From Pseudomonas moraviensis (GTDB taxonomy: Bacteria; Pseudomonadota; Gammaproteobacteria; Pseudomonadales; Pseudomonadaceae): a stretch of 64,000 nt of DNA. This document shows, piece by piece, positions 15,408-23,543 of the stretch (within the stretch, counting starts at the first letter, position 1; the number at the start of each line of letters is the position of its first letter). The notes beneath the pieces are model-generated. The model did not search any database and had not been told where the DNA came from. It saw only the letters and a program-made list of their open reading frames with translations. The translations under genes were made by a program, and so were the position numbers. The stretch spans positions 2,108,001-2,172,000 of the forward strand of contig NZ_LT629788.1 in NCBI RefSeq assembly GCF_900105805.1, read 5' to 3'.

Positions 15408-16156
15408 GCGCTGGCAATGCATTACGGCAATCAGACCAAGCCGTATTAAAACAACTTTCCGAATTACTGGGTAATTGCCACTACGCGCACAGTTACGATT
15501 ATCCAATGGCAGAACTTGCATCGCTCGGTCGGGACGCGTTCCGCGACTTCAATGCGACCTGGGAGCGTTTGTGCGCCGATGCGTACTTGAGCGCGGAGAA
15601 CGGTACCCGCGAGCGGCGCATCTGCAAGTTCGAATATCGCCACCGCGAAGGCCAGTGGACGCCGTTGCCCGACTGCCACTTTTTTCAGACCGAAGCGCAC
15701 AATCCGCTGCTGGGCGGCGTCCAGCGCACTTATCAGCGCAGCGAAGCGACGTTTATCGAGTCCGCAGTATTGCGCTCGTTGCTGGCCGCCGACCTGGCGC
15801 TGATGGAGTTGACGGTCGGCCGGCGTGACTGGCTAGTGACCTGCCATCAGTTCCGCATCCTCTGCGATCCAGGCCATAGCGGGCACGCCACGCCCGAGGG
15901 CCGGCATCGTGACGGGCATGATTTTGTTTTTCAACACCTGATCAATCGCCAGCATGTCATTGGCGGCGAGAGCCGGATATTCCATGACGATAGCGGCTGT
16001 GTGTTCAACGCAACGCTTACGGATTATCTGGAAACTATCGTGTTGAATGACCGGATACTTATGCACGATGTTTCTCCATTGCAAACATCAGGCTTTAATT
16101 CCGATCGCGGCAGCCGCGACATGTTGATCATTGACTTCGACCTGGCGGACTTCTAA
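15404..16156 (+). CDS. 2-oxoglutarate/Fe(II)-dependent dioxygenase (PF10014, isoleucine-dioxygenase-like)
   Basis: 250 aa with a GTG start overlapping the stop of the 22-aa peptide. It resembles the 2OG-Fe dioxygenase family that hydroxylates free amino acids such as L-isoleucine. The Fe(II) triad is readable: H168-R-D170 in 'GRHRDGHDFVF', and distal H221 in 'LNDRILMHDVSPL'. R238 in 'GSRDMLIIDFD' is the likely 2-oxoglutarate anchor. Other family blocks are 'HQFRI', 'GGESRIF' and the 'TLTDYLETIVLND' segment. It is the first enzyme of a six-gene overlapping operon ending in an amino-acid exporter, so the substrate is probably an amino acid or a small amino-acid conjugate. The exact reaction is unknown. 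Confidence 0.82.
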   Translation: MSAGNALRQSDQAVLKQLSELLGNCHYAHSYDYPMAELASLGRDAFRDFNATWERLCADAYLSAENGTRERRICKFEYRHREGQWTPLPDCHFFQTEAHNPLLGGVQRTYQRSEATFIESAVLRSLLAADLALMELTVGRRDWLVTCHQFRILCDPGHSGHATPEGRHRDGHDFVFQHLINRQHVIGGESRIFHDDSGCVFNATLTDYLETIVLNDRILMHDVSPLQTSGFNSDRGSRDMLIIDFDLADF

Positions 16157-17436
16157 TGAATCATTCAAATCATGCACTTCCCATCGCCCTGCCTGGCACC
16201 CATGATTTTATTCTGAAGCAGTTCCAGCAAGCCTGTTCGCGGCGAACTTCCACACTGTCGTTGACGGCCAATGAAAACATCCTGTCAGACACTGCGCGGA
16301 CGCTCGGGCAAAACCGGCACTACGAGCGCTATCTGTTCAACGCCAAGGCCATTGACGGGCAGCGCTACGCCGCCGAATTCAACGGTATGCAGATCGAACA
16401 CTTTCCTGAAGTCGAGACATTGAAGGCGTTGGCGACGCAAGCTGCGCAGGCGATGTTCAACGCGCCATTTGTTGAATATCGCGTACTCTCCGGCGTCCAT
16501 TGCACCCTGAGCGTATTGGCCGCCCTGACCGAACCGGGGGATACCATTGTGTCGCTGGCGCCCGAGAGCGGCGGCCATTTTGCCACTGGACCTCTGGTAC
16601 GACGAATCGGCAGACACAGCGTTTATTGCAGGCTGACAGCAGACGGACAAATCGATCTCGAGCATTTCCAGCAAGTTGTTCAGTCACTCGCTGCGCCTCC
16701 CTCGGCGGTGCTGATCGATCATGGCCTGACCATCCGCGCCATCGCCATCAGACCGTTGCGCGCATTGCTCGACCGCTGCGGCCTCGAGCGAACCCTGATT
16801 TTCTATGACGCCTCGCACACTTTCGGACTGATCGCAGGTCAGGCATTCCCGAATCCGCTCGACGACGGTGCCGACATCCTGCAAGGCAACACCCACAAGT
16901 CCATGGCCGGTCCGCACCGGGCGCTGATCGTCACGCGCCGCGCCGACCTGGCCCGGTCGATCGAGCAGACGCTCAGCGGCGGCCTGGTGTCGTCGCCCAA
17001 TCTGCCCGGTTTGCTGCAACTGTTCGTCACCCTCATGGAAACCGAGTGTTTCGGCCAGGCCTACGCTCGACGCATGTGCGCCAATAGCCAGCAACTGCAC
17101 GACGCGCTGGTCGACATTCCAGGCTGGAAACTGCACCCCACCGACACGCACTTGCTGCTGCTGGAAGGCGAACAGGCGAGGCGCGCGGCGCAGCAGCTCA
17201 ACGAGCTGGGCATCCGGGTCAACAACAAACAAGTGAACGGTCGGGATTGCCTGCGCTTCGGACTTCAGGAAATCACCCGCCTGGGCATCACCCCAGAGGA
17301 TCTCGAGGCGTTGGCGCAGATTATCCGTAACGTCCTCAATGGCGGTGCAAACGGCGTCGACCGGATCCGTTTGGCGCATATTTGCCAGCGCCTGAACCAG
17401 GTTCACTACAGCTTCGATCAGGAGACATGCCAATGA
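16156..17436 (+). CDS. SHMT-like PLP-dependent enzyme (fold type I)
   Basis: 426 aa starting MNHSNHALPIALPGTHDFI; the ATG overlaps the dioxygenase stop. It is related to serine hydroxymethyltransferase: 'SLTANENILSDTAR' (SHMT 'LIASENx.S'), 'YDASHTFGLIAGQAF' with D218 and H221, and the PLP lysine K248 in 'QGNTHKSMAGPHRALIV'. Unlike housekeeping SHMT it is divergent in the N-terminal folate-contact region. A role in aldol or transaldol chemistry on a beta-hydroxy amino acid, rather than one-carbon metabolism, is likely. It ends with an ATGA overlap with the ATP-grasp gene. Confidence 0.8.
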   Translation: MNHSNHALPIALPGTHDFILKQFQQACSRRTSTLSLTANENILSDTARTLGQNRHYERYLFNAKAIDGQRYAAEFNGMQIEHFPEVETLKALATQAAQAMFNAPFVEYRVLSGVHCTLSVLAALTEPGDTIVSLAPESGGHFATGPLVRRIGRHSVYCRLTADGQIDLEHFQQVVQSLAAPPSAVLIDHGLTIRAIAIRPLRALLDRCGLERTLIFYDASHTFGLIAGQAFPNPLDDGADILQGNTHKSMAGPHRALIVTRRADLARSIEQTLSGGLVSSPNLPGLLQLFVTLMETECFGQAYARRMCANSQQLHDALVDIPGWKLHPTDTHLLLLEGEQARRAAQQLNELGIRVNNKQVNGRDCLRFGLQEITRLGITPEDLEALAQIIRNVLNGGANGVDRIRLAHICQRLNQVHYSFDQETCQ

Positions 17437-19853
17437 GCGCGCCAGCCTGCCTGATTCTTGGCAACATCCGCGATGGCGAATACGAGGGCCTGCTGGCCGA
17501 GGGCATCACGCCCCTGCTGATTGCCGACAGCCGCAAAACCAGCAAGATCGCCGACGCGAAGCGGATTTTGCCGGTCGCGCTGTACGACTTTTCCAAAGGA
17601 CTGACGGCCGAACTGATTGAACTGACGCAACAGTTGCTCAACCAGCACCGCTTCACCAGCGTGCTGAACTTCCGTGAGAGCTACGTCGCCATCTCGGCGC
17701 AGCTGTGCGCGGCAATTCCGGCACTGGCTCATCTGCACCGCAACGTCGAGAACACCCTCGACAAGGTGCTGCAGCGTCAACGTTTCCTGCGATCGGACAA
17801 CCCTGATCTGCACGTGGTGTCACGTGAAGTGCGCATCGACGATCTGCTGGCACGCCCTGCTGAACTGCCCTACCCGTTCATTCTCAAACCGGCCAGCCTC
17901 TACAGCAGTCTGTTCGTGCGCTGCATCCATGACCGACAGGAGCTGCTCGATTACGCGACCCATGAATGGCCAATGCTGCTGCGGTATGTCGCCGGCAAAA
18001 CCCGCGAGAGCGATGAGTTGCTGCTGGAGGAATTCCTTCAGGGGTCCAATCACTCCATTGATTGCGCGATTGAACCGGACGGCACGATCCACAGCTTTGC
18101 CATTGTCGATGTCATCGCCGGTATCGATATCGGTCGCGGTGATTTCCACCACTTCGCCCGTTACACGCCTTCGACCCTTGCAGCCGATGCGCATCTGCAC
18201 GAGCGCTGCCAGCGCCTGGCCCACGATGCGGTCAAAGCCCTTGAGCTCAAGGGCACCTTTGCCCATGTCGAATTCATTCTCACTGCCAACGGCCCGCGAA
18301 TCCTCGAAGTCGGCGCACGCCCGGGCGGCAGCCGGATTCACGTCATCCGTCAAGCCTGGGACCTGGCACTGGATGTCTGCTACCACCGGGCGCTCAGTGC
18401 ACAACCGCTGCCTTCGGCCAGTCAGACGCCAACACCGTTCGGCATCGCCACACCCTTTGCCCGTTCCGACCGTCTCTTTGACGGCCTGCATCACGCCGAA
18501 CGCATTAGCGCTGTGCCGGGTTTTCAGCGCTGGTACGCCTACGTGAATCCGGGAGAGGCCATCGGCCCGGTCAGCAACGGGTTTCAAAACTATCTTTACC
18601 TCGAATTCAGACAGTCCGACACCGCAAGCCTGCGCCAGTCACTGCTGGCGGTTGCGGACATCGATGTGTATGGCGAAAACGCCAGGGCAGCGGATACCAG
18701 ACATGTTCTGGTGATCGGCGGGCGCGATTCGGGACTGGATTGGGACACGGCGCGACAGCTGCGCTTTACCCTTGTGCAACAGCCAGCCGATGTGACGGAT
18801 TACCAGCGTCAGCAGGCAACGCTGGTGCTGACGGCGGATATCGCCGACCTGTCGGCCTACCGCGAAACGATCGAGCGGCTGCACCAGCAACGCCCCTTCG
18901 ACGCCGTTGTATCGTTCTCGGAACTGGGTCTGTTGCCCGCCTCGCAACTGGGTGAACAACTGGGTATCAGCCACAACAGCCTGCGCAGCGTCGAAGTCAG
19001 CCGCGACAAGTTGCGCTTCCGCCAGTTGCTCCAGGGCAGCCGCTACGAGTTGCCGGCTGGCGCGGTCAACAGTGTCGAGGACGTTCGCGCCTTCGTGCTT
19101 CGCCACGGCCCGGCCATTGTCAAACCCGTCGATGGCTCAGGCAGCCTGGGCGTCTACGCCATCGACACGGCGGAAGATGCCGAAGGTCTGGCGCTCGCAG
19201 GTCGTAATCTGATCGAAGCGTTCGCCCGGGGTGACGAATACAGCGTCGAGTCCCTGAGCCTGGACGGCCACCATCAGATTCTCGGCATTACCCGCAAACA
19301 CACCAGTGGCGCGCCGGGTTACGTCGAAACCGGGCATGATTTTCCCGCCGCACTCGACAGCGCCAGTCGCGCCCGGATCGAAGACGCAGTGCTGTGGCTG
19401 CTCGAACGCATGGGCAATCGTTGGGGGCCGGCGCATACCGAGATCAAACTCGACGGTTCACGCCTGCATTTCATCGAAACCCAGACCCGCTTCGGCGGTG
19501 ACCAGATCTGGGAAATGGTCTGGAAAACCACAGGCGTGCACCTCGCCGCCAGCACTATCGCCGGCATGACCGGTATTGCGCTGCCGGCGCCTGCAAAACA
19601 GTTCGTGAAAATGGCCATCCGCTACATCGAAGCAGACCCTGCAACCGATCCGCAGCCACTCAAGGCCCGTCTCCTGCAGCAGCCGTTCGCACTGCGCGCG
19701 AGCCTCAATCAGGACAGGTTCGGCCGTCCGATCCGCCGCTCCGCCGATCGCCACGGTTACGTGTTGCTGGCCTGCAGTGACGCGGATGACCCGGCGCTTT
19801 TCAATGCCGCGATTTCCAATCCTCCCTTCACTACCCAAGGACAGGTGCAATGA
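17433..19853 (+). CDS. Tandem (double) ATP-grasp ligase
   Basis: 806 aa starting MSAPACLILGNIRDGEYEGLL. The ATG at 17433 overlaps the previous stop and has AGGAG 8 nt upstream; an ATG at 17427 is just upstream. Two ATP-grasp modules are visible. Module one (~95-340) has 'PYPFILKPASLYSS', 'ELLLEEFLQGSNHSIDC' and 'HVEFILTANGPRILEVGARPGGSRI'. Module two (~490-770) has 'GPAIVKPVDGSGSLGVYAI', 'EAFARGDEYSVESLSLDG' and 'HTEIKLDGSRLHFIETQTRFGGD'. The first glycine loop is degenerate and the second intact. ATP-grasp ligases of this type activate a carboxylate as an acyl phosphate and join it to an amine, as in L-amino-acid ligases. Two modules suggest two ligation steps or one regulatory half. Confidence 0.85.
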   Translation: MSAPACLILGNIRDGEYEGLLAEGITPLLIADSRKTSKIADAKRILPVALYDFSKGLTAELIELTQQLLNQHRFTSVLNFRESYVAISAQLCAAIPALAHLHRNVENTLDKVLQRQRFLRSDNPDLHVVSREVRIDDLLARPAELPYPFILKPASLYSSLFVRCIHDRQELLDYATHEWPMLLRYVAGKTRESDELLLEEFLQGSNHSIDCAIEPDGTIHSFAIVDVIAGIDIGRGDFHHFARYTPSTLAADAHLHERCQRLAHDAVKALELKGTFAHVEFILTANGPRILEVGARPGGSRIHVIRQAWDLALDVCYHRALSAQPLPSASQTPTPFGIATPFARSDRLFDGLHHAERISAVPGFQRWYAYVNPGEAIGPVSNGFQNYLYLEFRQSDTASLRQSLLAVADIDVYGENARAADTRHVLVIGGRDSGLDWDTARQLRFTLVQQPADVTDYQRQQATLVLTADIADLSAYRETIERLHQQRPFDAVVSFSELGLLPASQLGEQLGISHNSLRSVEVSRDKLRFRQLLQGSRYELPAGAVNSVEDVRAFVLRHGPAIVKPVDGSGSLGVYAIDTAEDAEGLALAGRNLIEAFARGDEYSVESLSLDGHHQILGITRKHTSGAPGYVETGHDFPAALDSASRARIEDAVLWLLERMGNRWGPAHTEIKLDGSRLHFIETQTRFGGDQIWEMVWKTTGVHLAASTIAGMTGIALPAPAKQFVKMAIRYIEADPATDPQPLKARLLQQPFALRASLNQDRFGRPIRRSADRHGYVLLACSDADDPALFNAAISNPPFTTQGQVQ

Positions 19854-20767
19854 CCCAAGACCAGACGCTGTACTACATCGATGGACCGATCAGCCGCGAC
19901 TTTCCGCTGATCTCGTTTTCCACTAACGTATACGACAACCCGGCCGACATTCTTGGTTCGATCACCGATCTGGCCCGGTACTTCAAGGCGGTGGAGTTCG
20001 AAATCGGCGAGGATGCCGAACAGGTGTTCTGGTCTCTGGACACCGGTCAACGTGCCCAGCTGGCAGGCCAGATCCGCGACTTTACCCATCGACACGGCAT
20101 CACGCTCACGGTGCATGCCGGGTGGTGGGGGCGTCAGTACAACCTGTGTTCTGCGGATCAGGCTGAGCGTGCACAGGCCGTGGATTGTCTCAGCGCGGCC
20201 GTGGAGTTCTCCCGTACCGCCGGCGCTACCAGCGTGACGTTCCATCCTGGCTACAAGGACCAACTGGACAATGGTGAACTGCTGGACAATCTGATCGCCG
20301 CGATCAATCAGGTCAAGGCCCGTTGCAATACCACCGGCATCGCTCTGTGCCTGGAAAACATGGGTGGCCAGCGTCCGAAGTTCCCGGTATTCACGGTCGA
20401 GGAACACCTGCGGTTCCATCGCGAGACGGGTTGCTTCGTGACCATCGACGTAACGCACCTCTGTTCGCTGATGCCCTACGGCGACGATTTGTTCGCAGCC
20501 ATCGCCGCACTGGCACCGGTTACCCGCCACCTGCACATCGCTGACCTCAATGGCACGCATCATCAGCACCTGCCGATCGGCGAAGGCGACCTGCGTCTGA
20601 GCGACGTGCTCAATCGTTTCGCGGTCAATGGTTATCGGGGCGTGGCGGTGGTGGAGGAATTCATCCCGCGCTTTTCCACCGAGTATTACCTGGAGAAGGC
20701 CCTGGCCTACAAACAGGGCGTAGAGACCTTACTTGCCGACGCGCGACAGAACACCCATGCCGGCTGA
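19850..20767 (+). CDS. TIM-barrel protein of the xylose-isomerase-like / AP-endonuclease-2 family
   Basis: 305 aa starting MTQDQTLYYIDGPISRDFPLISFSTN; the ATG overlaps the ATP-grasp stop (ATGA). It is a sugar-phosphate-isomerase/epimerase-type barrel. Candidate metal ligands are E169 in 'ALCLENMGG', D200/H203 in 'VTIDVTHLCS', H229 in 'RHLHIADLNGTHH', and E269/E270 in 'VAVVEEFIP'. Family members isomerise, epimerise or dehydrate small polar substrates with a divalent metal. Within this operon it probably carries out an isomerisation or C-C/C-N step on the nascent product. The specific reaction is not predictable. Confidence 0.8.
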   Translation: MTQDQTLYYIDGPISRDFPLISFSTNVYDNPADILGSITDLARYFKAVEFEIGEDAEQVFWSLDTGQRAQLAGQIRDFTHRHGITLTVHAGWWGRQYNLCSADQAERAQAVDCLSAAVEFSRTAGATSVTFHPGYKDQLDNGELLDNLIAAINQVKARCNTTGIALCLENMGGQRPKFPVFTVEEHLRFHRETGCFVTIDVTHLCSLMPYGDDLFAAIAALAPVTRHLHIADLNGTHHQHLPIGEGDLRLSDVLNRFAVNGYRGVAVVEEFIPRFSTEYYLEKALAYKQGVETLLADARQNTHAG

Positions 20768-21455
20768 AACGAGTCTGGCGAAACCTGCGGTACACAGCGA
20801 GATAGCGACCGGCATCCGCGACGCGCTGCCTTTCGTGTTCTCGCTCTTGCTGACCTTCACCCTGATCGGCATGCTCGGGCGTCGTCATGGCCTGGAGTTG
20901 CCGGCCATGGTGGTGTTCAGCGGCACGGTGATGGCCTCGCCATTGCAACTGACGCTGCTGGAGACGCCCGCGCATCTGCTCAATGCCTTTGGGGTGCTGG
21001 TCTCGGCGCTGAGTATCAATTTGCGTTTTCTGGTATTCACCTTGAGCTTGAAATCCAGCCTTGATGGCCCGGTCAAAGCGTTCATCCCGGCGCTGGCGGT
21101 GATGGCCAATGCAGCCTTTACGCTGATGTCGATTCGCAAGGAGCAGCAACCGCTCAGCCGCCGCTACGCCAACACCGTGTGTTTTTTACTGTATGCCGCC
21201 GCTCTGCTTGGCACCGTGGCCGGCTATTGCTTCGCCAGCCTGGCCGACAATGCCTTGATGGATCACGCCAGCGTGGTAATCGCGATCTTCCTCAGTGCTT
21301 CGCTGGGCAAGATGGCCCGCGACCGTCAGAGCTTCCACGGGCAATGGATTGCCGGCCTGGCCAGCGCCGCGAGCCTGTTGTGGCTGGGCGAGATCAGCCT
21401 GTTGCTGGTGCTTGCGGTCACGGTCCTGACGAGTTATGCCTATGACCGACCCTAG
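20757..21455 (+). CDS. azlC: AzlC-type branched-chain amino-acid exporter, large subunit
   Basis: 232 aa starting MPAETSLAKPAVHSEIATGIRDALPFVFSLLLTFTLIG. It has the AzlC (PF03591) pattern: an N-terminal 'G.R.A.P' entry, several hydrophobic segments, and the 'SPLQLTLLETPAHLLNAFGVLVSALSINLRFLVFTLSLKSSL' block. It overlaps the TIM-barrel gene by 11 nt and the azlD start by about 14-20 nt. AzlCD pairs export branched-chain and related non-canonical amino acids, so here it most likely exports or gives self-protection against the product of this operon. Confidence 0.85.
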   Translation: MPAETSLAKPAVHSEIATGIRDALPFVFSLLLTFTLIGMLGRRHGLELPAMVVFSGTVMASPLQLTLLETPAHLLNAFGVLVSALSINLRFLVFTLSLKSSLDGPVKAFIPALAVMANAAFTLMSIRKEQQPLSRRYANTVCFLLYAAALLGTVAGYCFASLADNALMDHASVVIAIFLSASLGKMARDRQSFHGQWIAGLASAASLLWLGEISLLLVLAVTVLTSYAYDRP

Positions 21456-21768
21456 TACGTTCTGGCTGTACGTGGCGATCTGCGCACTGGTGTCGGCGAT
21501 CTGCCGCTTGCTGCCCCTGGCAGTCAATGTCGAACGGCTGTCGGGCGGCGCCCGCACCTTTATCGATCGATTGGGCAAATACACTTCGGTGGCGATGCTG
21601 GTGAGTCTGCTGGCGGGTTCGCTTTATCCCCTGGTCAGACAGCACGCGGAGAACATGCCGTGGGTGGCGCCAGTGGCGCTGGCCTGGTTGCTGAGCCTGA
21701 CGCGAATCAAGTCCTACTATGCGTTTCTGATCGCTTTGGCGTTATACGTGCTGCTCGCAATGCGCTAG
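21442..21768 (+). CDS. azlD: AzlD-type branched-chain amino-acid exporter, small subunit
   Basis: 108 aa starting MTDPSTFWLYVAICALVSAICRLLPLAV. It has four hydrophobic segments and the AzlD-like 'R.LP..' near the N-terminus. It partners AzlC. The ATG at 21442 lies inside the 3' end of azlC; an ATG at 21436 is also possible. It is the last gene of the operon; the next element is a cobalamin riboswitch starting about 45 nt downstream. Confidence 0.82.
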   Translation: MTDPSTFWLYVAICALVSAICRLLPLAVNVERLSGGARTFIDRLGKYTSVAMLVSLLAGSLYPLVRQHAENMPWVAPVALAWLLSLTRIKSYYAFLIALALYVLLAMR

Positions 21769-21814
21769 CGGTCGATTGACGGCCATCGCCGCCCATGCTC
21801 TCCTACACACCTTG

Positions 21815-22006
21815 TTACGGGTGCCCTTCACAGGGTGAAACGGGAAACCGGTGAATCATGTGCTTTACTCAAAGCCCATGTCAGTCCGGTGCTGCCCCCG
21901 CAACGGTAAGCGAGCGAAGCGTCAGATCCACTGTGCCCCGGCATGGGAAGGTGATGCTTGCAGGTCGGCCTGGTGCCAACCCCTCGTGAGCCCGGAGACC
22001 GGCCCG
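21815..22006 (+). promoter_or_regulatory. Cobalamin riboswitch upstream of cbtB
   Basis: Core elements in order: GGGTGAAACGGGAAACCGGTGAA, CGGTGCTGCCCCCGCAACGGTAA, then the B12 box CCACTGT followed by GGGAAGG and a closing GAGCCCGGAGACCGGCC. It ends about 140 nt before the cbtB ATG. It should make cobalt uptake (cbtBA) and the downstream cob genes B12-repressible. Confidence 0.92.
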
Positions 22007-22144
22007 CAACACCCAGCGCGCACCCGTGCCGCTGACCACAAACAAACCCGCGGTGGGCGGGCGCTGTTCGAAATCCCCGCGTGCCCGGCTCGCAGGGATT
22101 TTCATGCGCTCGATTCACCCGCTGACATTTCAGAGGGAAGCGCT

Positions 22145-22342
22145 ATGTCGATCATCAGCAATACCGCCAGCCAAACTGACCACATCTCCAGTACAGCCAC
22201 TTTGGGCCAACGCGTGGCTGCCGCCCTCTTCGCCTCGATCCTCGGTGCCAGCCTGGTCTGGTTCGCCGGTTTCTCGCACATCGAAGCGGTGCACAACGCC
22301 GCTCACGATACCCGCCACAGCGCCGCGTTCCCGTGCCACTGA
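22145..22342 (+). CDS. cbtB: CbtB, small subunit of the predicted cobalt transporter
   Basis: 65 aa starting MSIISNTASQTDHISSTATLGQ. It has one transmembrane helix (AAALFASILGASLVWFAGF) followed by 'HIEAVHNAAHDTRHSAAFPCH', the histidine-rich tail expected of CbtB. The ATG has a GAGGGAAG Shine-Dalgarno. It lies directly downstream of the cobalamin riboswitch and upstream of cbtA; the riboswitch-cbtB-cbtA order is the standard arrangement for this proposed Co transporter. Upstream in-frame ATGs would fall inside the riboswitch and are rejected. Confidence 0.88.
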   Translation: MSIISNTASQTDHISSTATLGQRVAAALFASILGASLVWFAGFSHIEAVHNAAHDTRHSAAFPCH

Positions 22343-22353
22343 GGTCTGCCGAG

Positions 22354-23055
22354 ATGATCAAGCGTATCGCGCAAACCGCAGGCTTCACCGGCTTGCTGGC
22401 CGCCCTGCTGCTGACCCTGCTGCAAAGTTTCTGGGTATCGCCATTGATTCTTCAGGCCGAAACCTTCGAGAAATCCGAACCGGTCGCCGAAGTCCACGAG
22501 CACGCCGCCGGCACCGCTGCCCACAGCCATGATGCCGAAGCCTGGGAACCGGAAGACGGCTGGCAACGCGTGGTCTCGACCACTGGCGGTAATCTGGTGG
22601 TGGCGGTGGGTTTCGCCCTGATGCTCGCCGGCCTATACACCCTGCGCGCGCCGACCAGGACTTCGCAAGGTCCGCTCTGGGGTCTGGCCGGTTACGCCAC
22701 GTTCGTTCTCGCACCGACCCTGGGCCTGCCACCGGAGTTGCCGGGTACCGCAGCTGCCGATCTGGCGTCGCGGCAGATCTGGTGGATCGGCACTGCCGCT
22801 TCGACCGCGGTCGGTCTGGCTCTGCTCGCCTTCAGCCGCCACTGGTTGATGAAGATCCTCGGTGTGGCGATCCTTGCCGTGCCCCATGTGATCGGCGCGC
22901 CGCAACCGCAAGTGCATGCCATGCTCGCGCCCGAGGCACTGGAAACCCAGTTCAAAATCGCTTCGCAGCTGACCAACATAGCGTTCTGGCTGGCCCTGGG
23001 CCTGATCAGTGCGTGGTTGTTCCGCCGCAAAAGCGCGGGCCATTATCAGGCATGA
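22354..23055 (+). CDS. cbtA: CbtA, membrane subunit of the predicted cobalt transporter
   Basis: 233 aa starting MIKRIAQTAGFTGLLAALLLTLLQSFW. It has about five to six hydrophobic segments and a His-rich periplasmic loop (EVHEHAAGTAAHSHDAEAWEPEDGW) after the first helix, as in CbtA. It follows cbtB by 11 nt and overlaps cobE by ATGA. The conserved 'LAGYATFVLAPTLGLPPELPG' block and 'HVIGAPQP' are typical. Predicted to import Co2+ for corrin synthesis. Confidence 0.9.
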   Translation: MIKRIAQTAGFTGLLAALLLTLLQSFWVSPLILQAETFEKSEPVAEVHEHAAGTAAHSHDAEAWEPEDGWQRVVSTTGGNLVVAVGFALMLAGLYTLRAPTRTSQGPLWGLAGYATFVLAPTLGLPPELPGTAAADLASRQIWWIGTAASTAVGLALLAFSRHWLMKILGVAILAVPHVIGAPQPQVHAMLAPEALETQFKIASQLTNIAFWLALGLISAWLFRRKSAGHYQA

Positions 23056-23465
23056 CCGATGACCGCGCCGCGCAGCCGCTGGTTGTCGGTTTTGGCTGCC
23101 AGCGCGGCTGCCCGGCCAGTACGCTGCGCGCGCTGCTCGATCAGGCGTTGCAGGCGCATCGCATTGAACTGCGAGCCATCAAGGCGTTGGCCAGTATCGA
23201 TCTGAAGCGCGACGAACCGGGTCTGCTGGAGCTGGCCACCCAGTTGAATCTGCCGTTGCAGTACTTCAGCAGTGCCGAACTGGCCGTTTACCAGCCGCGT
23301 CTCAGCCATCATTCGCAGATCGCTTTCGAGCGCACCGGTTGCTACGGCGTCGCCGAAAGCGCTGCGCTGGCCCTGGCCGAGCAGCTGATTCAGGCGCCGG
23401 CAAAACTGCTGATTTCCCGGCAGAAATATGCCCAGGCCACGCTGGCATTGGCCGGTGCGGGGTAA
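23052..23465 (+). CDS. cobE: Cobalamin biosynthesis protein CobE (CbiG C-terminal domain homologue)
   Basis: 137 aa starting MTDDRAAQPLVVGFGCQRGCPASTLRALLDQAL. The 'VVGFGC.RGC...L..L...AL' opening, 'ALASIDLKRDEPGLLELA', 'FFSSAEL' (here YFSSAEL) and 'TGCYGVAESAALA' are hallmarks of the CobE/CbiG_C fold. CbiG opens the ring-A lactone in the anaerobic pathway. CobE in aerobic organisms is a small protein needed for normal B12 output but of less certain function. The ATG overlaps the cbtA stop. Confidence 0.88.
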   Translation: MTDDRAAQPLVVGFGCQRGCPASTLRALLDQALQAHRIELRAIKALASIDLKRDEPGLLELATQLNLPLQYFSSAELAVYQPRLSHHSQIAFERTGCYGVAESAALALAEQLIQAPAKLLISRQKYAQATLALAGAG

Positions 23466-23543
23466 AATCCGGATAATTCCCGCCATCGATCATGAGCACA
23501 CTTCATTTGAAGTGCGGCTGCGCTTCTCCTCAAGGATTCAACG

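Noticed and set aside
21851..22144. N-terminal extension of cbtB from an upstream ATG
   Set aside because: It would translate the cobalamin riboswitch; the ATG at 22145 has a good Shine-Dalgarno and fits CbtB length.
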